DNA of 40,890 nucleotides from CAZDAW01 sp964503685. Its GTDB lineage: Bacteria > Chloroflexota > Anaerolineae > Anaerolineales > Anaerolineaceae. Location of the stretch: assembly GCA_964503685.1 (NCBI GenBank), contig CAZDAW010000023.1, forward strand, positions 1 to 40,890, read 5' to 3'. Below the pieces are notes generated by a model, which did not search any database, was not told the origin of the DNA, and saw only the letters and a program-made list of their open reading frames with translations. Every line of letters begins with the position of its first letter. Position 1 is the first letter of the stretch. Of this stretch, positions 7,843 through 14,441 are shown one piece after another. Made by a program: the position numbers and the translations under genes.

Positions 7843-9285
7843 TTAATGATAAAAAATGAGTGTTTTCACACTTAATGGTACCACACGTCCATCCATTAAT
7901 GGGGTACCAATATCGATATAGTCACCCTCTTCCAGGCCGACCTGATCAATCACCAACAATGGCCGCTCACTGATCATCGAACGCATCGTTTGCCCAAGGG
8001 CCTGAGCATAATCACGTTTGATGATTACGATCAACGGACGATGGGGTGGTAAACTTTGAGAGAAATCTACAATCGCCCTGGCAACCTCAACCAGGGCAGG
8101 GTAATCCAAAGCGCGCTCCAGTTCAAGAGCAACCGCGAAGGGATCATTGGCAACATCAACATCCCAGCGTCGAAGTGCTTCCAGAATAGCCGATGTTACG
8201 ATTTCGGATTGAAACACTTTTCCATCCAAGACTGGTCGGATCACCGGAACATTTCTTAAAGGTAAAATCTCTGGTTCGGCCCAAATCGTTGAACCAGACA
8301 GAGTAACCATCTGGGAACTTGCTCCCAGAACAGTTGCGCGCAAAGTCTCAGCAGGGCGTATAACTTCGTATGTTTTCAAGACAGGATGCTCGCGCAGGCT
8401 TTTTGCCAGCAATGGGCCGATATCATCGTAGAGGGTCACGTCAGCAAGCGAATAAACAGGTATCGGTTCATAATAATAATAGCCAATCCCGCCTGAAAAC
8501 ATGAGTGGTTTACCTTTGCCCGATACCAAAGAAGGTGGCGTCAGGTATATCTTTTCTGCCAGCGGTGAGGTAGTTCCTTCTACGAGATGCACCGTCAGAT
8601 CAGCCATAGCGTCGGTAAAAAGCGTTAAGTCACTGAGGGCGGGTTGATCGCCAATCTGGAAATGAAGCCCCAGCGAATCCAGGATGCAGCGCGCTGGGGC
8701 GGCGATCTGGCGAATTTTCCCGGATGTGTGATCGATTTCGAGGATACGCCCGCCATAATTCATTGCCGCAGCCGCAATCATTGTTCCCTGGCGGAATATG
8801 GCGCTATTTGCACTGCCCCCGCCAATATCTACATTCGTAACAGTTGTAAAATACTGTCGAGAATACTCAGCCGCTCCAGAACCTCGCCCGGCGATCATGC
8901 TTTCAACATGTGGACCGGCCACGGTAACCACAAAATCGCCGGCCAGCCCGGCAATGGCCTTGAGAATTTCGTCTGCATTTTTCTTTTTCGCTGTCTCACC
9001 CGTGATAATCACCGCACCGGTTTCGACCTGTGATGGCAGCACACCGGCTGCAGTATATTCACGCTTCAATATTTCAATCAAACGGGCAGCATCGATGGTC
9101 TCCGGGCCGACCAACGGCGTAAAGACAATATCACTTTGATAAATTACCTTGCGATCAGAGATATCAATGCGCGGAATTTGCCCGGCGCGTGAGACATCCA
9201 CCAGGGTCAACAGGCTGAATATCACCTGAGTGGTGGTTGTCCCAATATCGATTCCTACGCTAAGCATTTCCCGCTCTTGTGACAT
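7843..9285 (-). CDS. eutA: EutA, reactivating factor for ethanolamine ammonia-lyase
   Basis: ATP-dependent reactivase that exchanges damaged cobalamin on EutBC. It has an actin/Hsp70-type ATPase fold, seen in VGIDIGTTTTQVIF near the N-terminus, TNVDIGGGSANSAIF in the middle and MFSGGIGYYYYEP. Other EutA blocks are VIITGETAKKKNA, VAGPHVESMIAGRGSGA, LSGSTIWAEPEILPLRN and GDYIDIGTPLMDGRVVP. Length 480 aa is close to the E. coli protein (467). It lies 20 nt downstream of the acylase gene and 19 nt upstream of eutB, so acylase, reactivase and lyase should be co-transcribed. Confidence 0.97.
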   Translation of the reverse strand: MSQEREMLSVGIDIGTTTTQVIFSLLTLVDVSRAGQIPRIDISDRKVIYQSDIVFTPLVGPETIDAARLIEILKREYTAAGVLPSQVETGAVIITGETAKKKNADEILKAIAGLAGDFVVTVAGPHVESMIAGRGSGAAEYSRQYFTTVTNVDIGGGSANSAIFRQGTMIAAAAMNYGGRILEIDHTSGKIRQIAAPARCILDSLGLHFQIGDQPALSDLTLFTDAMADLTVHLVEGTTSPLAEKIYLTPPSLVSGKGKPLMFSGGIGYYYYEPIPVYSLADVTLYDDIGPLLAKSLREHPVLKTYEVIRPAETLRATVLGASSQMVTLSGSTIWAEPEILPLRNVPVIRPVLDGKVFQSEIVTSAILEALRRWDVDVANDPFAVALELERALDYPALVEVARAIVDFSQSLPPHRPLIVIIKRDYAQALGQTMRSMISERPLLVIDQVGLEEGDYIDIGTPLMDGRVVPLSVKTLIFYH

Positions 9286-9305
9286 ATCAACACCCGGTCA
9301 ATGCT

Positions 9306-11669
9306 TTATGGAACTAAAGTAAGCTTACCTTCCAGATCGGCTTCGATCTGGTCGCGCGTCCAGAGCATCGTACGTAATTTACCCGTCAAATAGCTTTCGA
9401 CAAGATCGTCATAATGCGGACTGCCCAGTTGTCCCGATTGCCCGCATGGCAAAACAAACTGACATCGCGATAAATCACTCATATCAAAGATATGGCGAAC
9501 AGACGGCGACCAGAGTTTGTTGTCGTATGGTTCATCTGGCGCCATGGCTGATTGCCAGGGGGTATCGGTATCGCCGCCCACTTCGTAGGGGCCGCGATTG
9601 AAAACCTGATCCAAAGGCTTCTGCATTGCCATCGCATGGGCAATTGTCAAACGGTGTATCTTGCCCCATTGCCATTTGGTCGCATCCGATCCAAGCTCTC
9701 TGCGTAGCCAGGCAATAGCATCTTTAAAACTCTTTTCAAGCACTGCCTGTCGTCCGCCGGCTTGCGTTACCCACCAGGAGTCAGGATTTTGCAACATACG
9801 GAGTACTGCCTGCGTATCGTTACCAAAATACTCATGATCGGGGAATAAAACCGGGTTGAACGCTTTGCCTTCATAGGCATAGAACAAATCTTTACCTAAA
9901 ACAGGTTCAACCAGATTCCGTACCAGTGTAAAGCGTGTCACTTCATAAATCGTCCCGGCAACACTCTGGGTGGTGAGTTTACCATCCCATGAGCGCAACT
10001 TCTCCAAGGCAAACTTTACATCTTCATCCTCACTGGCGAAATCTTTCAATAATTCGACAAATTGCTGCCCCGGAATACAGGTGATATCGGTCTGCATGGC
10101 AATGAAATCCGTTGGGCCAAGCTTCTCTTTGCTTTCAATCATCTCACTCAACCGACGCACCCGATAACCATTCATCCAGATTGTTCCCAGAAAATAAGGA
10201 TAATCATCATCTATAATCTTGTTATTGCAGTTAACAACATAACCTTTTTTCGGATTCAACGCATGCGGCATTTCTTCAAATGGGACTTCATCAACCCATT
10301 CATATTCACCCGTCCAACCCGGAGCGGGAATCATGCCCAGGCCTTTAGCGCGGATGGGAGTCCGTCCCGTAATCCAGTAGCCGATATTATCATTGACGTC
10401 GGCATAACAGATACTCAATTGAGGCGCTTCAATCAAACGCATGGCATCAACAAAGTCATCCCATCCTTTTGCCCGATTCAACCGATGCCATCCCATAATC
10501 GCCGGACAAGGGCGTAATGCCATCGAATTCACCGCCAGCCGCTTTTCTGGTTGGCCCACAACATCCGAAATGATCGGTCCATGGCGGGTAATCATCACAT
10601 TTTCAACAAACGGCTCTTTGCGTCCTTTGACAGGAATACTTTCGGGTATGACCTCGACATCCAACATTTCTCCTTTATATTCATATTGACGTGGATTGTC
10701 AGGATTGAATTTTTCAATAAAGAGATCCTCGCAATCGATGTATGCCAGAGTGATCCCCCAGCTAATGAATTCATTATGACCAACCAAAACCAGCGGCGCA
10801 GAGGGGACCGATACACCGGTCACATTACATTGATCGGAGATCAAATGGTTTTCAAACCAGATGCCGGGTAAACTCAGCACAAGGTGCATATCGTTGCACA
10901 GGTAAGGCTTACCGGTGACCGATTTGCGTCCGGTAATTGCCCAGGCATTGCTGCCTTTGCCGCGATCCAGGAAAGGCCCACGCGCCCCGCGCAGATTTCC
11001 ATCCGGATCAATCTTGTTGAATTCAATCCCATCAGGAAGTGAGCAGGGATTACCATCAGGGTAATTAATCTCGATTTCAGCAGCGTGCTCTTCTCCAACT
11101 GCTTCAATTATCTGGGCGCGTACGATCTCACTGTACCAGGCATGAGAAAGCTGCCAAAGCAACAAATGAGAAAACGCCATCGTGTCCTCAACTCCCCAGG
11201 GTTCGGGTTTATGACCCAATAGAAAAAATTCAACGGGCATGCTCGAAGCTTTATCACGTAAAAAGGCATTAACTCCCTCTGTATATGCTGTCACAGCGAG
11301 TTTCATAGAGACATCATAGAGCTTCCAATCTTCCATTCCCAACCGTCTAAAACCAAAAGTACGAGCCGTACGATCCGTATCCAAAGCGGCTTCTCCAATC
11401 AACTCAGACAACGTTCCGTTAGCCGTACGGCGATTCAATTCCATCTGCCACAAACGTTCCTGGGCGTGAACAAAACCCTGGGCGAAGTAGAGATCGTGGT
11501 CGTTTTTCGCATAAATATGGGGGACACCGCTGCGATCGCGTAAAACCTCAACCGGAGCAGATAAACCCTGAATGCTCAAACTGCCTTCGATCTGAGGCAA
11601 ACGCTTTTTCCCCATCCAAGTTAAATACTTGCGCAGCACCGGCCCGAGAAGATCAATGAAGTTAGACAT
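9306..11669 (-). CDS. Penicillin-acylase-family Ntn hydrolase, first gene of the eut operon
   Basis: Member of the penicillin G acylase / AHL acylase family (787 aa), which hydrolyses amide bonds after self-cleavage into alpha and beta chains. The N-terminal family block is clear (VEVLRDRSGVPHIYAKND, then AQGFVHAQERLWQME). The processing site is GSNAWAI, giving Ser240 as the predicted beta-chain nucleophile. Further family positions are GHNEFISWGIT and the Asn-containing YVVNCNN. Unlike most relatives I see no signal peptide or hydrophobic leader in the first 35 residues, suggesting a cytoplasmic enzyme. The start has AAGGAG eight bases upstream. It is only 20 nt from eutA, so a role in releasing ethanolamine from N-acyl forms is a reasonable inference; the substrate is not known. 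Confidence 0.9.
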   Translation of the reverse strand: MSNFIDLLGPVLRKYLTWMGKKRLPQIEGSLSIQGLSAPVEVLRDRSGVPHIYAKNDHDLYFAQGFVHAQERLWQMELNRRTANGTLSELIGEAALDTDRTARTFGFRRLGMEDWKLYDVSMKLAVTAYTEGVNAFLRDKASSMPVEFFLLGHKPEPWGVEDTMAFSHLLLWQLSHAWYSEIVRAQIIEAVGEEHAAEIEINYPDGNPCSLPDGIEFNKIDPDGNLRGARGPFLDRGKGSNAWAITGRKSVTGKPYLCNDMHLVLSLPGIWFENHLISDQCNVTGVSVPSAPLVLVGHNEFISWGITLAYIDCEDLFIEKFNPDNPRQYEYKGEMLDVEVIPESIPVKGRKEPFVENVMITRHGPIISDVVGQPEKRLAVNSMALRPCPAIMGWHRLNRAKGWDDFVDAMRLIEAPQLSICYADVNDNIGYWITGRTPIRAKGLGMIPAPGWTGEYEWVDEVPFEEMPHALNPKKGYVVNCNNKIIDDDYPYFLGTIWMNGYRVRRLSEMIESKEKLGPTDFIAMQTDITCIPGQQFVELLKDFASEDEDVKFALEKLRSWDGKLTTQSVAGTIYEVTRFTLVRNLVEPVLGKDLFYAYEGKAFNPVLFPDHEYFGNDTQAVLRMLQNPDSWWVTQAGGRQAVLEKSFKDAIAWLRRELGSDATKWQWGKIHRLTIAHAMAMQKPLDQVFNRGPYEVGGDTDTPWQSAMAPDEPYDNKLWSPSVRHIFDMSDLSRCQFVLPCGQSGQLGSPHYDDLVESYLTGKLRTMLWTRDQIEADLEGKLTLVP

Positions 11670-11771
11670 GTCATATACTCCTTGTTTATTAAAATATCCA
11701 TGCTCGCATATTTGGGCGGTTCTTTACAATACGCCATCTCTACCCCAAAAGCGAATAAATGTAATCGCCCC

Positions 11772-11998
11772 TGAATTAATTATCGTGAGTTCGGGATTGG
11801 GAAAAATCACCTGTATTTGTCACTGCGAGTCCTTCTAGAGGGCGAAGCAGCCTCCTCTCTAATCCCTTGAAAGAGATCGCTTACCCTTCGGGTACAATGT
11901 CAGTCGGTTAGCGCAGCGTATCCCGCAGGGGCGCTCCTTCGCAGTAACAGCAAAATTTGTAATTTGTGTTTTATCCCGAATTGACGTTAATTATAATC
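11772..11998 (-). repeat. MITE-like element, copy 1
   Basis: A roughly 227-bp element bounded by imperfect inverted repeats of about 25 bp. The left end reads AATTATCGTGAGTTCGGGAT (11777-11796). The right end, read on the - strand, is AATTAACGTCAATTCGGGAT at its core (11974-11993). Inside are a second, shorter inverted pair (CACTGCGAG near 11821 and CTTCGCAGTAAC near 11938) and a GCGAAGCAGCCTC core. The same ends and core recur in opposite orientation at 22644-22814. It has no open frame of note, so it would depend on a transposase elsewhere. Target-site duplications could not be defined. Confidence 0.7.
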
Positions 11999-12153
11999 TA
12001 TAAGTCGGTACCCTTTTACCCAATTGCCCGTCTTTTGAATAATAATCGTGTCAGGGGAGATCGCAAGATTTTAAGCCCGTGTGGTTGGCGCAAAAGATAT
12101 TTTGAAAATCACTGATCAACTTCGGTTCGATTAGATTAATCCTGATCTTAATC

Positions 12154-12307
12154 ATGGGTGTAAGTACAAGTTTTAACTTCTATTCCAACTTCTTAAAAGG
12201 CGAATTTCCCGCTCAAAGCCCAAACGCCCACCAGTAATGTGTATGATTATTACAACCCCAACACCGCCGGTAAAAGCATGCTGGTAAGTTTGGTTGTTAC
12301 ACAGTAG
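12154..12307 (+). pseudogene. Possible frameshifted remnant of a small membrane-anchored protein gene
   Basis: Two adjacent reading-frame fragments look coding but lie in different frames. The first (ATG at 12154, stop at 12235-12237) gives MGVSTSFNFYSNFLKGEF and so on. Its frame extends upstream into a hydrophobic stretch (LILILIMGVS). The second (12239-12307) gives VYDYYNPNTAGKSMLVSLVV before a stop. Joined by a single frameshift they would make one hydrophobic-then-soluble peptide. No family is recognised. This may be chance; no SD was seen. Confidence 0.22.
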
Positions 12308-12422
12308 AGAAAAAAGTCCTGCAAAGAAAAACTTCTATACAAGAGTTTTATTGGCAAGAACGAAGGGGAAATAAACCCACAACTCTTATCATCCCCCTGC
12401 GGGGACACGAAGGTAACAAAAA

Positions 12423-12452
12423 AAAACGGACATTAAACAACCTGTCCGTTTT
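12423..12452 (-). terminator. Rho-independent terminator of the tRNA-Val gene
   Basis: On the - strand a 10-bp stem (AAAACGGACA with TGTCCGTTTT) closes a 10-nt loop and runs into a T tract (complement of the A run at 12418-12426). It begins six nt past the encoded CCA end of the tRNA. Confidence 0.85.
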
Positions 12453-12458
12453 GATACC

Positions 12459-12536
12459 TGGTGGGCGCGAGAGGGCTCGAACCTCCGAACCTCACGGATG
12501 TGAACCGTGCGCTCTGACCAACTGAGCTACGCGCCC
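12459..12536 (-). tRNA. tRNA-Val (anticodon CAC), CCA encoded
   Basis: The - strand folds into a complete cloverleaf. The acceptor stem GGGCGCG pairs with CGCGCCC, followed by discriminator A and an encoded CCA. The D arm is GCTC/GAGC. The anticodon stem CACGG/CCGTG holds the loop TTCACAT, so the anticodon is CAC (12500-12502), reading GUG valine codons. The T arm contains TTCGAGC. The variable loop appears to be six nt (AGGTTC), one longer than usual. It is a single-gene unit with its own promoter and terminator. Confidence 0.93.
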
Positions 12537-12553
12537 ATACCTATTGCACCCAA

Positions 12554-12582
12554 ATTATAGCAGATGCCCCCCACTTTGGCAA
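12554..12582 (-). promoter_or_regulatory. Sigma-70 type promoter of tRNA-Val
   Basis: On the - strand TTGCCA (12577-12582) and TATAAT (12554-12559) are separated by exactly 17 nt. The -10 ends 17 nt before the first tRNA base, leaving a short leader to be removed. Confidence 0.85.
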
Positions 12583-12717
12583 GAAAAGCCGCGAAAGCGT
12601 AGAACGGTATGTGACTCTTTCCCGTGCCGCCTTCAGACAAAAATGATGCATCCGATAACAATATCAGGAATGGATTTCCCGAATTTATCTATTGTACTGA
12701 CTCACGGATGAGGCCAA

Positions 12718-13665
12718 ATGTCCTATTCAATTTCTGACGCAAACATGGTAGAAGCATTAGTCGCCCGACGCTTGTTGCTCGCAGCCGAACGCGCCGAAGC
12801 GCTCCGCAAAGGGAAAACAGTCGAGAAGAAAACCGCTAAAGATTACATGGAAGAAGAACAGGCTATTTTGAGTGGAAATTCCCAGAAAGCCGGTAAGGTC
12901 AGGGCTCAACGACAAACACAGGATGACGTGCAAATTAAACTCTCAGACCTGAAAAAATGTATAAAAGAGGTCAACTCATCATCCAACAACAATACGCCTA
13001 CCCGACAAAGCACAACAGTTTATGCAACTTATCGCAAAGAGGAATTAGACGTCGAACTCAAATATGAATTTCTCGAAAAAATTGACGGGCTCGTTTTGAA
13101 AAATAAAAACCTGGCAGAAACAGACCGTTACCGATTTGAATTTCAGGATGGAACGACTTTCAAAATCACCGACAAGTGGAGCGGCAAAAGCACGACCATC
13201 TGGGGCGACCCACATGTAGACACTTCGGATGAAAAAGGTAGCATGAACGGCGAATTCAGCGATTTGAAGGAGAGCAACGAATATACTACTCTGATGCTGC
13301 AAGACGGCACCCGGGTCACGTTCACTGCAAAAGATAATGGTGTTATCGAAGCTGTAGATATATTCAAAGGCTCACAGCATCTGAACGGTATCGGTAGTGC
13401 ATCACAATATTGGAACGAAACAGGGGGGTTATTCGCCAAAGCGGTAGCAGAAGACGCCCCCACCGTACAAAGCCAAATTCCACTTGGCGATGTGGTTTAT
13501 GCTGGCGGAGATGGCAACGACTGGTACAATAGCGCCCAACAACTGGTCTGGGGTAAAACTACCGGTCCAATTATTGATCAAAGACCGCAATACCTGATCA
13601 CCTGCTCCATTCAACACAAAATCACCGAAGTAACTGTTGCCGGGCAGATAAATCGACAGATATAA
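12718..13665 (+). CDS. DUF1521 protein with predicted metal-induced autocleavage (MIIA) site
   Basis: The C-terminal half (about residues 130-300) resembles DUF1521, the domain of rhizobial type III effector NopE1 and Vibrio coralliilyticus VIC_001052. In those proteins calcium triggers self-cleavage between Asp and Pro of GDPHVD. The exact hexapeptide is present here at residues 163-168 (IWGDPHVDTSD), predicting cleavage after Asp164. Further domain landmarks are QDGTRVTFTAKDNGVIE, HLNGIGSAS and GDVVYAGGDGNDWYNSA. The N-terminal 110 residues are charged and helical, with no signal peptide; residues 85-95 are Ser/Asn-rich. No secretion system genes are nearby. A gene for a SprA-like putative metalloprotease follows after 19 nt. 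Function in this organism unknown. Confidence 0.75.
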   Translation: MSYSISDANMVEALVARRLLLAAERAEALRKGKTVEKKTAKDYMEEEQAILSGNSQKAGKVRAQRQTQDDVQIKLSDLKKCIKEVNSSSNNNTPTRQSTTVYATYRKEELDVELKYEFLEKIDGLVLKNKNLAETDRYRFEFQDGTTFKITDKWSGKSTTIWGDPHVDTSDEKGSMNGEFSDLKESNEYTTLMLQDGTRVTFTAKDNGVIEAVDIFKGSQHLNGIGSASQYWNETGGLFAKAVAEDAPTVQSQIPLGDVVYAGGDGNDWYNSAQQLVWGKTTGPIIDQRPQYLITCSIQHKITEVTVAGQINRQI

Positions 13666-13684
13666 ACAAAGGTATGCAGCTAAT

Positions 13685-14308
13685 ATGATCGACGAAATTT
13701 CAAATCGCTACGCCAATTCATTTGATGCTGACCGGATAGAGGCCGTATCGCCTCGCATCGTAGATCGCGCTGATTCCCCTTCAAGTGATAAAAGAAAAGT
13801 CGCAGAAGAATCATCCCGTTTTGGCGTTAACTTAAAAATCTCTGATGAAGCCCGGAATCTGGCAAATGATAAAGCTGAGAACAAAGTTCATAAGGAAGAT
13901 GAAAATAGCCTGACCGAAGAAGAAAAGAGAAAAGTTGAAGAATTAGAAAAACGTGATCAAGAAGTGCGCGCTCATGAACAGGCGCACGTCATGGCGGGCG
14001 GTAATCTGGTTCGTGGCGGCGCCTCTTACTCATACAAAACGGGACCAGATGGGAAACGTTATATTGTGGACGGTGAAGTCTCAATCGACGTTTCACCAGT
14101 AGAAGGCGACCCGGAAGCAACCATACAAAAAGCTGAACAAATCCGTAGGGCGGCCCTGGCGCCCGCCGATCCATCAGGGCAAGACCGGCGCGTAGCCGCA
14201 GCTGCAGCTAATATGGCCGCTCAGGCACGCCAGGAAATAGCAAATGAATATAACGGGAATGCCCAGGGGACAAAAAATATGGCTTCTCAAATCGATGTCA
14301 AGGCTTAG
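13685..14308 (+). CDS. SprA-related putative metalloprotease (HEQAH motif)
   Basis: A 207-aa protein matching the SprA-related family of putative metallopeptidases. The hallmark is the run from EVRAHEQAHVMAGG through SYKTGPDGKRYIVDGEVSID, with the zinc-binding HExxH at residues 97-101 (HEQAH). The conserved tail follows (RRAALAPADPSGQDRRVAAAA). The N-terminal 75 residues are highly charged, probably disordered or coiled-coil. No signal peptide is visible. It is the second gene of a two-gene cassette with the DUF1521 gene (19-nt gap) and ends before a hairpin terminator. Proteolytic activity is predicted only from the motif; what it cuts is unknown. Confidence 0.78.
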   Translation: MIDEISNRYANSFDADRIEAVSPRIVDRADSPSSDKRKVAEESSRFGVNLKISDEARNLANDKAENKVHKEDENSLTEEEKRKVEELEKRDQEVRAHEQAHVMAGGNLVRGGASYSYKTGPDGKRYIVDGEVSIDVSPVEGDPEATIQKAEQIRRAALAPADPSGQDRRVAAAAANMAAQARQEIANEYNGNAQGTKNMASQIDVKA

Positions 14309-14333
14309 ATAGCAAGCTTGGTCCATCCACACT

Positions 14334-14355
14334 AATCCCTGAAAAGGGATTTTTT
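14334..14355 (+). terminator. Terminator after the DUF1521/SprA cassette
   Basis: Short hairpin AATCCC (14334-14339) and GGGATT (14346-14351) with a 6-nt loop, running into six T residues. It lies 26 nt after the SprA-like stop and separates this cassette from gyrA. Confidence 0.75.
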
Positions 14356-14398
14356 GTTTATATTTCGTAAACTTCCAGAAATACTCCTTGAGGCGCGG

Positions 14399-14404
14399 TA
14401 TAAT
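14399..14404 (+). promoter_or_regulatory. Candidate -10 element for gyrA
   Basis: Perfect TATAAT 38 nt before the gyrA ATG. No good -35 hexamer is seen at the usual distance, so an activator or an atypical -35 may be used. Confidence 0.45.
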
Positions 14405-14441
14405 TAAACGCTTATCAATTCATAGAAGGAAATCATTCGTT

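Larger units (their letters stand above)
11670..12422. other. Long intergenic region upstream of the eut operon
   Basis: This 750-nt stretch contains no intact gene. It holds the untranslated lead-in of the acylase-eut operon (11670-11771), a MITE-like element (11772-11998) and a stretch with two short coding-like fragments (12154-12307) described separately. I did not find a convincing -35/-10 pair for the eut operon, nor a recognisable cobalamin riboswitch box. The remainder is unassigned AT-rich sequence. Confidence 0.6.

Noticed and set aside
11971..12000. Outward promoter in the end of MITE copy 1 (TTGACG with TATAAT)
   Set aside because: The spacing between the two hexamers is only five bases, far too short for a sigma-70 promoter.
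11670..12422. Cobalamin riboswitch upstream of the B12-dependent eut operon
   Set aside because: I looked for a B12-box-like segment on the - strand and saw none; the region is explained partly by the MITE-like element.
13195..13240. WGDPH as part of a von Willebrand type D domain
   Set aside because: The surrounding sequence lacks the cysteines of vWD and fits DUF1521 with the exact GDPHVD site better.
14388..14441. 18-residue upstream extension of GyrA
   Set aside because: It overlaps the candidate -10 element, while ATG 14442 has AGAAGGA upstream and gives a standard GyrA N-terminus.
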